Notes: generated from the letters alone by a model not told the origin. Numbered from the stretch's first letter, positions 7,989 to 17,131 are shown. The stretch: 64,000 bases of DNA from Acidobacteriota bacterium (GCA_003225555.1 QIAM01000065.1:62001-126000); one strand, 5' to 3'. Program-made: numbers and translations.

Positions 7989-9740
7989 TTACCACGCGAG
8001 ACGCAGAAGTGACAGTCCATGCCGAGGCATAGGAAACTGCAGGTGTGCCACGCCCTTTTCGACCGATATCCATTCGGGAGAACCCAGGAGTTGTAGCTGT
8101 CCCGCTTGTTGCAGATGTTCATACTGGGCGGGGGAAAGCGACTGGGGCGATCCCAGTTCCTTCCATGCGGCAAACGCATTGCTGTGGTTGGAATCCACGC
8201 GAAAGTGCTCGATCACGCCCCGCGTGGTTCCTGCGGGAATGCCATCGATCTTGAGATCAATGGATGCAGCTGCTGCGCTAATGTCATCGTCATGATAATT
8301 CCAGATCAATGCCTCGACCTCGTGATCCTTCCGGGTGGCGATCACGTTGATGTCGGGCTGCCCCCGCACCCCGTTGCGCACAATGTCTTCCGCGGCCAAA
8401 GCGCCCGAACTCGTTGCTTTCACGCGCTCAGTTCCCAATAAGCCAAACATCCGGAATGCATTCAGCACAGGCTTGTCGATGCCGTTGGTGGCCAACTCGC
8501 GGAAGCCTTCAAATGGCGGTTGATTCTCAAATTCAAACGCCCAAGTCACCGCGCCAAGAAAGTCGCTGTGCTGCTCCTTGGCCAGCACGTAAATCTTGTC
8601 CAGCACTTCGGCCGTGTAAGCCGAATATAAGGGCCCGTTTCGATAAGAGTTCTGAGGATTGCTTTTGGCGGAGCACGCCGCGCAGCCTTCGGGGTCGGAC
8701 TCGCCCAGCACGACCGGTGTGTGACGCCACTCCGGAAAGGATGCGACGACCTTGAACCCTTCTTCAATGGAAGCCAGTTGCCGACCAATTCCCATCTGCA
8801 CGTGATCGCCCTGCCACGTGGGGGCACCTTTGGGATGGAAAGCGATGAAGTCCAGATGCGAACCAGTCCTCCCGTTCACATAGTTTTTCTGGTGAGCGCA
8901 ATGGTCGAGGAACAGGCGCAGGAATTCGGTGGCCTTGGGAGAGGCGGGACCGGTGCTGTCTGGACCGCCAATACGTGCCTCTGGCAACGCCCGCAAAGTT
9001 GCATCAACCGAAAAGTCGTAGAGCTTGAAATATTCCTCTGGCGTTCCTTGCCAATATCCGATGTCCGGCTCGTTCCATACTTCCCAAAGCCAGGTCTTAA
9101 CCTCGGCATCGCCATAGCGATCGCGTAAATGGCGGACGAATTGGAACACAAGGTCCGCCCACTTCTTGTAGTCCTTGGGGGGATATGCCCATCCCGTATA
9201 GATGCCGCCAACCGATTCGTGAGGAAAATTATGGCGATAAGGTTGGGGATGAGTCGGGAGCGCTTCCGGCATGAAACCGATTTCCACGAGCGGCTTGATG
9301 CCCGCGACGTGAAATGTGTCGAATATCTGATCGAGGATGGTCCAGCTGTAGACGGGCTTCCCGACTGCATCTTCCGTATAGACATTCGTCGAGCCCCACT
9401 TCAAAGAAGCAGATCCGTCGCCGGAAGTCAGCAGATTGTGTACGCGAACATGAACGGGCACCGGGCTGAGGGCTGACAGTTCACCAAGAAGCTTTCTTCC
9501 ATTCGGAGCGTAGGTGTAGTTGGGTTCGTCATATCCGAAGAAGCTCCAGACCGGCGCGATTGTCCCGTCGGATTGATCGGCATGAATGCTAATGTTCACT
9601 TTCTCAGGAGGTTGCTGAGACCACGACAGGGCGCCACCGAGGAAGAGGAAGAGGAAGAGGAAGAGGAAGAGCAGCAGACCCACCAGAGCAGAAAATTGTG
9701 GCGTTGAGGTCGGTAAATCCGGGAAGATTCTGCGAATCAT
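7989..9740 (-). CDS. GH39-type glycoside hydrolase (beta-xylosidase-like)
   Basis: The product is 583 residues from the ATG at 9740; a GTG at 9761 would add seven. A signal peptide has a core of repeated Leu-Phe pairs encoded by a hexanucleotide repeat at 9641-9670. The fold is a clan GH-A TIM barrel: WEVWNEPD holds the predicted acid/base Glu224 and VVLGESDPEG the predicted nucleophile Glu347. GH39 enzymes act on beta-xylosides and alpha-L-iduronides; beside GH51 and GH127, a xyloside or arabinoxylan substrate is the best guess. It is the last gene of a three-gene minus-strand operon, and follows GH51 by about 30 bases. Confidence 0.82.
   Translation of the reverse strand: MIRRIFPDLPTSTPQFSALVGLLLFLFLFLFLFLGGALSWSQQPPEKVNISIHADQSDGTIAPVWSFFGYDEPNYTYAPNGRKLLGELSALSPVPVHVRVHNLLTSGDGSASLKWGSTNVYTEDAVGKPVYSWTILDQIFDTFHVAGIKPLVEIGFMPEALPTHPQPYRHNFPHESVGGIYTGWAYPPKDYKKWADLVFQFVRHLRDRYGDAEVKTWLWEVWNEPDIGYWQGTPEEYFKLYDFSVDATLRALPEARIGGPDSTGPASPKATEFLRLFLDHCAHQKNYVNGRTGSHLDFIAFHPKGAPTWQGDHVQMGIGRQLASIEEGFKVVASFPEWRHTPVVLGESDPEGCAACSAKSNPQNSYRNGPLYSAYTAEVLDKIYVLAKEQHSDFLGAVTWAFEFENQPPFEGFRELATNGIDKPVLNAFRMFGLLGTERVKATSSGALAAEDIVRNGVRGQPDINVIATRKDHEVEALIWNYHDDDISAAAASIDLKIDGIPAGTTRGVIEHFRVDSNHSNAFAAWKELGSPQSLSPAQYEHLQQAGQLQLLGSPEWISVEKGVAHLQFPMPRHGLSLLRLAW
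9641..9670. repeat. Hexanucleotide tandem repeat (GGAAGA)5 inside the GH39 signal peptide
   Basis: Five exact copies of GGAAGA lie in the GH39 gene. Read on the minus strand they give five Phe-Leu pairs in the hydrophobic core of the signal peptide. Because the unit is six bases, gain or loss of copies keeps the frame and changes only the core length. Confidence 0.9.
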
Positions 9741-9771
9741 AGGATGCGTCAGCACGGTCACGGAATCTGTG

Positions 9772-11433
9772 TCACTGCAAGGTCAGCGTGAGCTTGGTCA
9801 CTGATGCAGGCGGAAAGTGATAGTTAAGAACCTGCCCCTTGGTCTCGACCCCCCTGCTCTGCGGCACAATAGCCTCTCTCTGCTCAAACGTGTTATGGGC
9901 GTGGATGTCGGTCGAGGTGAGCGTGCTGGCTGTTCCTGACTTTATGGTTGCTCCGGGGATTCCGATCTCAGTTTCACAGGCTTGGCTCACATGCGGATTC
10001 ACTGCCGTGAGCACCAGCACTTTGTCGTGAAGAGAGGCCGAGCCCTTGAGGCCGGCAAACGAAGCCGGGTTCGCGTCGCGCTGGTAGTGCACGCTGGGCG
10101 CGGAGAATACCGTGCGTAGAGACTGACCGCCCTGGTGTGCGGCGTACATATCGAACACATGGCCGACCGGTGTCACACAGAACTTGTCTTCATGCGCCAG
10201 GTAGAGGCTATTCAGGCAGTTGATCAACTGGGCACAATTTGCCATCGCGATCTTTTCCGGATGCTGGTTGAAGATGTCCAGCGTCATCCCGCTGAAGACC
10301 GCATCGCGCAGGGTCGGCGTCTGCTCCAGAATGTCGCCCGGCGTCATCTCGCTGCCCGGCCGGTACCACGGACCCCACTCGTCCACCACGAGCTTGATTT
10401 GGTGTTCACGGTCGATTTCGCCCATGATCTGCCAGTGTCCCGTGATCAGCGATTCCATCACTTCGCCCTGCCGAAGTAATTCGTACCAGTCGACCACATC
10501 AAACTTCAGCGCGTCTCCCTTACCCGCGTTCCAGTCGCGGGTGCTTCCACGGCTCAGATTCCACGCGTAATAGTGAAGGGCCAGGCCGTAAATCGAACGC
10601 AACTGGCCCGGTCCCTTGCGGACGATCTCCTCGAGAAAGCCGCGCGTCCAGTCCCAGCTATCGTCATTCGGTCCCGAGGCGATGAATGCCAATTCCTGTC
10701 CAAAGCTCGGAACCCAGGTGGTGAAGCGGCGGAATTCGACGGCGTACTCCTGGGCTGTGAAATTACCGCCGCATCCCCAGGATTCGTTCCCCACGCCCCA
10801 GAAGCGCACCTGAAAGGGCTCCGTGTTCCCCGACGCAGCCCGCATCTCGGCCAGGGTTGTGCTACCTGCGGGCGAGTTGCAGTACTCCACCCAGCGATAG
10901 AACTCCTCGGCGGGAAGGCTGCGAAGATTTGCTGCAAGATACGGTTGGCTGCCAACTAATTTGCAGAAGTGGACGAATTCATTGGTTCCGAAGTGATTGG
11001 GATCGTACTTGTGATTGGGGGGAGAATTCGGCGGTTCCACTTGTTCCCAAAAGTTCGTGCGCCGCGGACGCTTGTCAGCGGGGCCGATGCCGTCGCGCCA
11101 ATCGTAACTGTCGGCAAAGCATCCCCCGGGGAAGCGAATGACCGGAGCCTTGATCTTTCGCATCTGGTCGACTAGTTCTTTGCGTATGCCGTTCACGTTG
11201 GGAATGCTGGACTTTTCGCCCACCCAAATGCCGTCATAAATCACGGCTCCTAAATTCTCGGTGAAGTGCCCGTAGATGTTCGGGGAAATAGCTCCCAACG
11301 GTTCGTCCAGCAAAACTTCCACTCTGCAATTGCGTGCGGAAGATCCGCTCGCAGCGAAAGAAGAGTACTTGGGAACCAGCAGTAGTCCTGCCGTCAGAAG
11401 GCCATTTCGCAGAAACTCTCGACGTTCAATCAT
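9772..11433 (-). CDS. GH51 alpha-L-arabinofuranosidase, exported
   Basis: The 553-residue protein has an N-terminal export signal of Tat type (ERREFLRNG followed by a hydrophobic stretch). It matches GH51 retaining alpha-L-arabinofuranosidases: GVGNESWGCG places the acid/base at Glu217 and VVDEWGPWY the nucleophile at Glu352. Length and the C-terminal beta-sandwich agree with the family. It removes terminal arabinofuranosyl groups from arabinan or arabinoxylan. It lies 21 bases downstream of a second GH51 gene. The two are distant paralogs with different active-site surroundings, so their substrates probably differ. Confidence 0.92.
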   Translation of the reverse strand: MIERREFLRNGLLTAGLLLVPKYSSFAASGSSARNCRVEVLLDEPLGAISPNIYGHFTENLGAVIYDGIWVGEKSSIPNVNGIRKELVDQMRKIKAPVIRFPGGCFADSYDWRDGIGPADKRPRRTNFWEQVEPPNSPPNHKYDPNHFGTNEFVHFCKLVGSQPYLAANLRSLPAEEFYRWVEYCNSPAGSTTLAEMRAASGNTEPFQVRFWGVGNESWGCGGNFTAQEYAVEFRRFTTWVPSFGQELAFIASGPNDDSWDWTRGFLEEIVRKGPGQLRSIYGLALHYYAWNLSRGSTRDWNAGKGDALKFDVVDWYELLRQGEVMESLITGHWQIMGEIDREHQIKLVVDEWGPWYRPGSEMTPGDILEQTPTLRDAVFSGMTLDIFNQHPEKIAMANCAQLINCLNSLYLAHEDKFCVTPVGHVFDMYAAHQGGQSLRTVFSAPSVHYQRDANPASFAGLKGSASLHDKVLVLTAVNPHVSQACETEIGIPGATIKSGTASTLTSTDIHAHNTFEQREAIVPQSRGVETKGQVLNYHFPPASVTKLTLTLQ

Positions 11434-11454
11434 GCTTCACCCGGTTTTCAGCTG

Positions 11455-13083
11455 TTAACTCGACCATTGCAGCACGGTGTACGACCGGGCCGGAACCTCG
11501 AACTTCGTACGGCCTGAACCCGTTGAAGGTTTATCCAGTGGTTGTGGCTGCACGCGTTGAGGAGCGTCGAAGCTGTTGACAGCCTTCAGATCGTTCCCGG
11601 TTAGCACCCATGAAGCGAGCACTTGCTTGCCGGGATTATCTTCCCAGACGACTTCGACTTCACGCGCTTTAGACAGATCGCGATTGAGAATGAAAAGGGA
11701 AGTCTGACCGTTCTCCGGATTAAGAGTTCCCGCCGCATCCAGGTAGGAAACAGGATCCACGTGTGAGACTTCGTAGGTCGGCGATTGCACCAAAACATTC
11801 AGCACATTCCCACGTGCGAACTGCAAAGCCCAACTATAGGGATAATAGATGGTCTGCCGAAACAGGCCCGTCGGGTTGGTCATGATGGGCGCGATTACGT
11901 TAATCAATTGTGCCAGGCAAGCGAGCTTCACCCGGTCGGCATTTCGCAGCAGCGTATTAATCAGCCCGCCCACAAGCAGCGCGTCCTCCAGGTTGTAAAT
12001 CTCTTCCAGCAGATGGGGTGCTTCCTGGCGATTGCCGTTCACCGCTGCCCCACTGCGTTCGCGATACCACACGTTCCATTCATCGAAGGAGAGCCAAAGT
12101 TTCTTGGACGATCGTTTGTGTCCCCGAACCAGGTCGCACACCGCCAGGGTTTCCGCGATTTGACGATCCATTGTGAGATTCAAGGCGAGGTACTTTTCGC
12201 TGCTGCCGCCGGTCTCATCCGGCGTATTTCCGAAGTAGCGGTGCAAGGAAAGGCCATCCACGTAGTCGTAGCATTGTTCCAGCACTTCGCGGTCCCACTC
12301 GAGATAGGTGGGCATGAAGGGGCCACTTGATCCGCACGCGATCAGCTGCACCGAGGAGTCCACGTAGCGCATCTGGCGGGCCGCGTCCTGGGCTTTCAAT
12401 CCATACTCAGTGGCGGTCATGTGCCCAATCTGCCAAGGACCATCCATCTCATTGCCAAGGCACCAGCGGCGGACGTTGTAGGGCGCGGCGAATCCATGCT
12501 TGCGCCGCAGGTCGCTCCACTGCGTGCCTTTCTCCACGTTGCAGTATTCCACCAGCGCCGCGGCACGTTCCGGCGTGCCGGTCCCTAGGTTCAGACCCAT
12601 CAGAGGCTCCGTACCCGCGGCCTTGCACCACGTCATGAACTCGTTCGTACCGAACTGGTTCGATTCCAGCGAATTCCATGCCTTGTCGAGCACGCGCGGG
12701 CGATCCTGCTTGGGCCCTACACCGTCGAGCCAGTTGTACCCGGACACAAAATTGCCTCCGGGATAACGAATGATAGGAACGCCGAGTTTCTTGATCTCAT
12801 CGATCACATCCTTGCGGAAGCCATTCGAGTCCGACAACTTCGACGCCGGATCATAGATCCCTTCGTGAATTGCGCGGCCGAGATGTTCGAGAAATGAACC
12901 AAAGAGATTGCGATCAAGCGGAGCGATCATGCGCCGGGAATCGAGAAAGATGCGACTCGGCTCGCCGGGATTCGACGATCGCGTCTGGGCAGACAGGAAA
13001 CGTCCGAACAGAAGATCTGCGGAGCATGCGAGACCAGTTGCCCCTGCTTGTTGCAGGAAGGAACGTCTGTCGGGGGAAAACAT
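11455..13083 (-). CDS. GH51 alpha-L-arabinofuranosidase, Tat-exported, first gene of the operon
   Basis: The 542-residue protein opens with a Tat signal (RRSFLQQAG). CLGNEMDGPW carries the predicted acid/base Glu212 and SFDEWNVWY the predicted nucleophile Glu335, as in GH51. The C-terminal part is the usual beta-sandwich. It is the promoter-proximal gene of the GH51-GH51-GH39 operon. The start codon has a GGGAGG RBS 8 bases upstream, and a sigma-70-like promoter with two palindromes lies 40-85 bases upstream. Expression is therefore probably controlled by the LacI-type regulator encoded next door. Confidence 0.93.
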   Translation of the reverse strand: MFSPDRRSFLQQAGATGLACSADLLFGRFLSAQTRSSNPGEPSRIFLDSRRMIAPLDRNLFGSFLEHLGRAIHEGIYDPASKLSDSNGFRKDVIDEIKKLGVPIIRYPGGNFVSGYNWLDGVGPKQDRPRVLDKAWNSLESNQFGTNEFMTWCKAAGTEPLMGLNLGTGTPERAAALVEYCNVEKGTQWSDLRRKHGFAAPYNVRRWCLGNEMDGPWQIGHMTATEYGLKAQDAARQMRYVDSSVQLIACGSSGPFMPTYLEWDREVLEQCYDYVDGLSLHRYFGNTPDETGGSSEKYLALNLTMDRQIAETLAVCDLVRGHKRSSKKLWLSFDEWNVWYRERSGAAVNGNRQEAPHLLEEIYNLEDALLVGGLINTLLRNADRVKLACLAQLINVIAPIMTNPTGLFRQTIYYPYSWALQFARGNVLNVLVQSPTYEVSHVDPVSYLDAAGTLNPENGQTSLFILNRDLSKAREVEVVWEDNPGKQVLASWVLTGNDLKAVNSFDAPQRVQPQPLDKPSTGSGRTKFEVPARSYTVLQWSS

Positions 13084-13125
13084 AGTTCCAGCCTCCCGAT
13101 CGAAAGAAAATTCAGGCGATTCGAG

Positions 13126-13154
13126 AAGATACCAAATTGGTAGGAAGATGCCAA
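13126..13154 (-). promoter_or_regulatory. Sigma-70-like promoter of the GH51-GH51-GH39 operon
   Basis: Read on the minus strand, TTGGCA (13154-13149) and TATCTT (13131-13126) are separated by exactly 17 bases. The -35 box matches the consensus at 5 of 6 positions and the -10 box at 4 of 6. The leader to the ATG at 13083 is about 36 bases. A 13-base inverted repeat (13130-13142, arms TACCAA and TTGGTA) sits between and over the boxes. Confidence 0.55.
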
Positions 13155-13156
13155 TA

Positions 13157-13168
13157 GTAAACGTTTAC
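13157..13168. promoter_or_regulatory. LacI-family operator of the GH51 operon
   Basis: GTAAACGTTTAC is a perfect 12-base palindrome of the LacI-family type. It lies two bases upstream of the -35 box of the GH51 operon. Close copies occur before GH127 (11 of 12 bases) and over the -10 box of the lacI-type gene (10 of 12 bases). Confidence 0.7.
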
Positions 13169-13250
13169 GCCGGCGCCCTGACCGCCCAACCGGCTTCGCA
13201 TGGGCCGTTAGACAGCTTCCGTACGGCCTGAATTGCGTACTGTTCTGGCT

Positions 13251-14255
13251 TCAGCCAGAGGCTAAGGCTGTGGAACGCCTTAACACGAGGTTGGTCACAA
13301 GCGCGTACTCACTCCCGCGATGTGCTGGAGCTACTTGTTCCGCTTCGTTGATCAAAGCGCGAAAAGCAAGCCTGGCAAGTTCTGACTGCGACATCTGCAC
13401 CGTGGTCAGGGGCGGCGTTGTAAATTGGGCGAGTCGAATATCGTCAAAACCTACCACCGAGAGGTCGGTTGGTATCTTGATGTCGCTATCGTAGGCTTGT
13501 CGAATCACTCCAATCGCAGTCATGTCATTGGAGCACAAAACGGCTGTCGGTCGCTTGCGGCGGGAGTTCACCAGTTCAGTCAGGGCGCGCATACCCCCTT
13601 CCAACGTGTGGTCCCCTTCCATGATCAGATCCGGAGGTAGGCCGATCTCGGTCATGGCCTGCTGAAATGCACTTCTCCTTGCCAGTGCCGATTTGAGGTT
13701 AGCCGGGCCGGCAATAAATGCAATCCGCGTGTGCCTCAACGCCGCCAGATGCTGGACAGCTTGCCGGATTCCATGCTGATAGTCGATGCGAATATTGGCT
13801 ATCCGCGGTGCGTCCGGCCCTACATCGACGAAGACCAACGGCACTTTCCGGAAACGCAGGTGCTCAAGCAGCGACTCTTCCATGCCAAACGTCAGGATCG
13901 CGACACCATCAACCCTCCGCTCAATCATCCGCCGCACCGACGATTCCATCCGCTTGGGATCGTGCACGGTAGAAGTCAAGAGGATCTCGTAGTTGTTTTC
14001 TACGGCAAGATTTTCGAAAGTCTGAACGATTTCCGGGAAAAACGGATTTGTAATTTCGGAGACGATCAAACCAAAGATGCGACTTCGCCCTGAGACCAGG
14101 GCCCGCGCTTGCGTATTGGGAAAATATCCTAGCTCGTCCACCACCTTCCAAACGCGACGAGAAAGCTGAGGATCTACGGTTGGAAGGCGGTTAATTGCGC
14201 GCGAAACCGTGGCAGTGGAAACCTTCGCCCGGCGTGCAATCTCTCGGATGTCCAT
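13251..14255 (-). CDS. LacI-family transcriptional regulator
   Basis: The 334-residue protein has the LacI plan: an N-terminal helix-turn-helix (MDIREIARRAKVSTATVSRA), a hinge region, then a periplasmic-binding-protein-like sugar-sensing domain from about residue 60 with typical segments such as GLIVSEITNPFF and AVLCSNDMTAIG. The frame is open to 14321, but the ATG at 14255 is preferred because it starts at the family N-terminus and because the promoter lies at 14291-14320. The three operator-like palindromes in the locus suggest it controls GH127, the GH51 operon and itself. An arabinose-type sugar is the likely signal; this is inferred from the neighbours only. Confidence 0.93.
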   Translation of the reverse strand: MDIREIARRAKVSTATVSRAINRLPTVDPQLSRRVWKVVDELGYFPNTQARALVSGRSRIFGLIVSEITNPFFPEIVQTFENLAVENNYEILLTSTVHDPKRMESSVRRMIERRVDGVAILTFGMEESLLEHLRFRKVPLVFVDVGPDAPRIANIRIDYQHGIRQAVQHLAALRHTRIAFIAGPANLKSALARRSAFQQAMTEIGLPPDLIMEGDHTLEGGMRALTELVNSRRKRPTAVLCSNDMTAIGVIRQAYDSDIKIPTDLSVVGFDDIRLAQFTTPPLTTVQMSQSELARLAFRALINEAEQVAPAHRGSEYALVTNLVLRRSTALASG

Positions 14256-14290
14256 TAGAAATCTCTGGAGTTTCTGGGGGGGGCATTTCA

Positions 14291-14320
14291 AGTATACGTT
14301 TGCGCAGCCCGTAATGTCCA
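14291..14320 (-). promoter_or_regulatory. lacI-type gene promoter with overlapping operator
   Basis: On the minus strand TGGACA (14320-14315) and TATACT (14296-14291) are 18 bases apart and each match the sigma-70 consensus at 5 of 6 positions. GTATACGTTTGC at 14292-14303 matches the regulon palindrome at 10 of 12 bases and covers the -10 box, which suggests negative autoregulation. The leader also holds a run of eight G on the plus strand (14276-14283). Confidence 0.5.
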
Positions 14321-14517
14321 CACTTGGAAAGGATCCGACGTAAAAAGGGACGAGCCAGACCTCGGCCGACTGCCGTCAGCCGGTGCCCGCCTTGCCGCAG
14401 TGAGTCTTGCACACTTTTGGCGCACCACCAAGCCTTTAGTCCTTTCGTGGCAAGACAATAATGGCAGACAAAAGCCCTAACGAGAGACTATCGTTGCAGA
14501 GGTCGGTTAGAGACACA

Positions 14518-15882
14518 ATGTCGGAGGATAAGCGCGTGTTGAATCGTCGGAGTTTTTTGAGGGTGGCTGGCACCGCTACGGCAGGAACCTTTGTTGGAGG
14601 AAAGGTGTATGCCCTGGCCGCGGGGCAGACTGGCCCCGCCGCGCCACTTACAGCCAACGATCATATTCAGATCGCGCTGCTTGGCGCTGGTATTCAGGGC
14701 CAGGGAGACACCAAGGTTGCTGTGCAGGTTCCGGGCGTAAAGCTCGTAGCCGTCGCGGACTGTTACGACGGGCGGCTCGAGCACAGCAAGGAACTTTGGG
14801 GCAACGACATCTTTACCACCCGTGACTACAAGGAGATTCTGGCGCGTAAGGATATCGACGCCGTCATTATCGGCACGCCCGACCATTGGCATAAACAGGC
14901 CTCCGTCGATGCGATGAAGGCGGGCAAAGACGTCTATTGCGAGAAGCCGATGATCCATCTGTATTCCGACGGGCCGGAGATGATCGAGACCGCTCGGGCG
15001 ACGAATCGGATCATCCAGATCGGAAGCCAGCGCGTGAGCTCGATCATTTACGCAAAGGCCAAAGAACTGCTCGCTTCGGGAGCCATCGGACAGCTCAATA
15101 TGGTGAGCGCTCACTGGGACCGCAACTCCTCCATGGGCGCGTGGAATTACACGGTCCCCCTGGATGCCTCGACCGAGACCTGCGACTGGCCACGCTTTCT
15201 GGGGAGTGCCCCGAAGATTCTCTTCAACGCGGAACACTTTTTTCAGTGGCGCAAGTGGAGAGCTTATGGAACCGGCGTGGCGGGAGACCTTTTCGTGCAC
15301 CTGTTCAGCGGAACTCATTTCATTACCGGTACAAGTGGTCCGACGCGGGCCATGGCAACCGGGGGATTACGCTTCTGGAAAGACGGGCGAGATGCTGCCG
15401 ACGTAATGCTGGGCCTATTTGACTATCGGGAGGGGTTCAACCTCAGTCTGCGCGTGAACTTTGTGGATGGAGGCGAGGAGAGCGAAGGGCTTATCTTCAC
15501 CGGCTCGGAAGGCACGATGGAAATTGCCGGTAACTCGGTCAGCATCAGCCGAGCGCCACTCCAAAAGGAACCAGGCTACATGATTAGTACCTACAGCGAA
15601 GCGATGCAAAAGCAGATTCTTGAAAGCTACCGGCAGAAGTTTCCGCTCCCTCACCCGTCGGGACCACCGCTAGCTGCATTCGAGAAATATGTGGCTCCCG
15701 ATGGCTACCGCGACAGTTATGACCACTTCAAGAATTTCTTTGCGGCCGTTCGCTCGCGCCAGCCCGTCGTGGAAGATGCGGTGTTCGGCTTCCGCGCCGC
15801 AGGAGCCGCACTGCTCAGCAATCTTAGCCTCGAGCGGGGAGCGGTGGTGAAGTGGGATCCAGATTCAATGAAACTGGGATAA
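14518..15882 (+). CDS. Tat-exported Gfo/Idh/MocA-family oxidoreductase
   Basis: The 454-residue protein has a Tat signal (NRRSFLRVAG), then a Rossmann domain (IALLGAGIQGQG, residues about 50-170) with the family motif CEKPM, and a C-terminal substrate-binding alpha/beta domain. These enzymes use tightly bound NAD(P) to oxidise or reduce sugars, or, in GH109-like members, to cleave glycosides through a redox step. Export with bound cofactor explains the Tat signal. The ATG at 14518 gives a usual Tat N-region; an in-frame ATG at 14461 would add 19 residues. It diverges from the lacI-type gene and converges on another Gfo/Idh/MocA gene. Confidence 0.88.
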   Translation: MSEDKRVLNRRSFLRVAGTATAGTFVGGKVYALAAGQTGPAAPLTANDHIQIALLGAGIQGQGDTKVAVQVPGVKLVAVADCYDGRLEHSKELWGNDIFTTRDYKEILARKDIDAVIIGTPDHWHKQASVDAMKAGKDVYCEKPMIHLYSDGPEMIETARATNRIIQIGSQRVSSIIYAKAKELLASGAIGQLNMVSAHWDRNSSMGAWNYTVPLDASTETCDWPRFLGSAPKILFNAEHFFQWRKWRAYGTGVAGDLFVHLFSGTHFITGTSGPTRAMATGGLRFWKDGRDAADVMLGLFDYREGFNLSLRVNFVDGGEESEGLIFTGSEGTMEIAGNSVSISRAPLQKEPGYMISTYSEAMQKQILESYRQKFPLPHPSGPPLAAFEKYVAPDGYRDSYDHFKNFFAAVRSRQPVVEDAVFGFRAAGAALLSNLSLERGAVVKWDPDSMKLG

Positions 15883-15922
15883 AACCAACAACTGCATGAA
15901 AGGTGTCCTGTCATCGAGATCC

Positions 15923-15954
15923 GCGGGGAAGGTGAAATCAACGGTCCTCCCCGC
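15923..15954 (+). terminator. Possible terminator between convergent Gfo/Idh genes
   Basis: GCGGGGAAGG and CCTCCCCGC pair into a nine-base stem with one bulged A and a 13-base loop. A T-rich stretch (tttcttttattt) starts 8 bases later. It lies 40 bases after the stop of the plus-strand gene. Confidence 0.35.
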
Positions 15955-15967
15955 CGGTAACTTTCTT

Positions 15968-17131
15968 TTATTTACTGGTTTCAAATGCTGGAACGTCGAC
16001 CCAAGCGTGCGTCCGATGGCTCTGCAGGACAGCGTTGAGGATCTTGAGTTGCCGCAGTCCATCGACGAACTGCGGATACTCAGGCGCCGCGCCTGGTGTG
16101 CCGATCGAAGCGTAGAAGCGCCGAAACACTTGCTTGAATGTATCGTCGTAACCTTCGCTGTGGCCGCCGGGCAGATCGGCATAGCTGCGTGCTGCGGGCT
16201 TGAGTAGTGACGGGTCCTTGACGAATACCTGATTGCCGTCATCGCGGTGGCCTGCCCAGAGTTCGTCGGGCCGCTGCTGATCCCATGCGACAGAAGATCT
16301 TGTGCCATAAATCTCAATACTGAGACGGTTTTTGCGTCCGGCGGAGACCTGGCTGGCAGTGACGCAGCCGCGCGTGCGCGCTCCCATGCGGAAGACCACA
16401 GCGCCGAAGTCTTCGGTATCCACAGGCGTTTCGATATAGTCTTCCGGCCCCAGCAACTTATTGGCAAAGGTCTCGACGGAGTGTTTTGGCTGCTTGCGCG
16501 TTGCGTGAAACGTCTGGAGGTCGGCACAGAGAGTAGTCATACGTAATCCGGTGATATGTTCCGCCATGTCAAACCAATGCGATCCAATGTCGGCCATACA
16601 ACGCGAAGGACCACCGGCGGTGGAGTCGACGCGCCAATTCCAATCCGTGTCATACAGCAGCCAGTCCTGGGAATAAGTACCCTGCACGACGAGAATCTCT
16701 CCCAAATCCCCCGCCTCGCGCAGGCGACGCATCTGCTGCACCATGGGGTAGTAGCGCAGATTGTGACAAACGCAGTTGCGTACGCCCTGCCGGGCGGCAA
16801 TCGAGGTCAATTCTTCTGCTTCCGCCACGGTTGTGGTCAGAGGCTTCTCGCAGATCACGTGCTTACCCGCCAGGAGAGCGTCTTTGGACATAGAGAAATG
16901 CTGGGCATTGGGCGTACAGATGTGGACCGCATCGATCGTGGGGTCGCGAAGCACATCGCGATAGTCGTTCGTCAGTAGAGGGACAGCGAAGCCAGCGCCC
17001 AATCGTCGCGTAGCCTCTGCGTTTCTCCCTGCAATCGCAGCTGCGTCTACCGATTCCACTCGTCGCACTGCTTCGAGATGGACGCGGCCCATAAAGCCAG
17101 TGCCGAAGATTGCTGTTCTGATCGGTTTCAT
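15968..17131 (-). CDS. Cytoplasmic Gfo/Idh/MocA-family oxidoreductase
   Basis: This 387-residue protein has no export signal. The Rossmann start (AIFGTGFMGRVH) and the ICEKPL motif place it in the Gfo/Idh/MocA family; the C-terminal half carries the usual D-I-G-S-H-W-F-D segment, where a catalytic histidine is expected. Members oxidise inositols or hexoses, often at C3. It lies 23 bases after an AP-endonuclease-2-type isomerase gene on the same strand. The pair resembles two-gene modules for oxidation and isomerisation of a sugar or cyclitol. The precise substrate is unknown. Confidence 0.88.
   Translation of the reverse strand: MKPIRTAIFGTGFMGRVHLEAVRRVESVDAAAIAGRNAEATRRLGAGFAVPLLTNDYRDVLRDPTIDAVHICTPNAQHFSMSKDALLAGKHVICEKPLTTTVAEAEELTSIAARQGVRNCVCHNLRYYPMVQQMRRLREAGDLGEILVVQGTYSQDWLLYDTDWNWRVDSTAGGPSRCMADIGSHWFDMAEHITGLRMTTLCADLQTFHATRKQPKHSVETFANKLLGPEDYIETPVDTEDFGAVVFRMGARTRGCVTASQVSAGRKNRLSIEIYGTRSSVAWDQQRPDELWAGHRDDGNQVFVKDPSLLKPAARSYADLPGGHSEGYDDTFKQVFRRFYASIGTPGAAPEYPQFVDGLRQLKILNAVLQSHRTHAWVDVPAFETSK

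Noticed and set aside
14255-14321. Upstream extension of the LacI-type protein by 22 residues
   Set aside because: The extension covers the predicted promoter and operator and adds residues before the normal family start.
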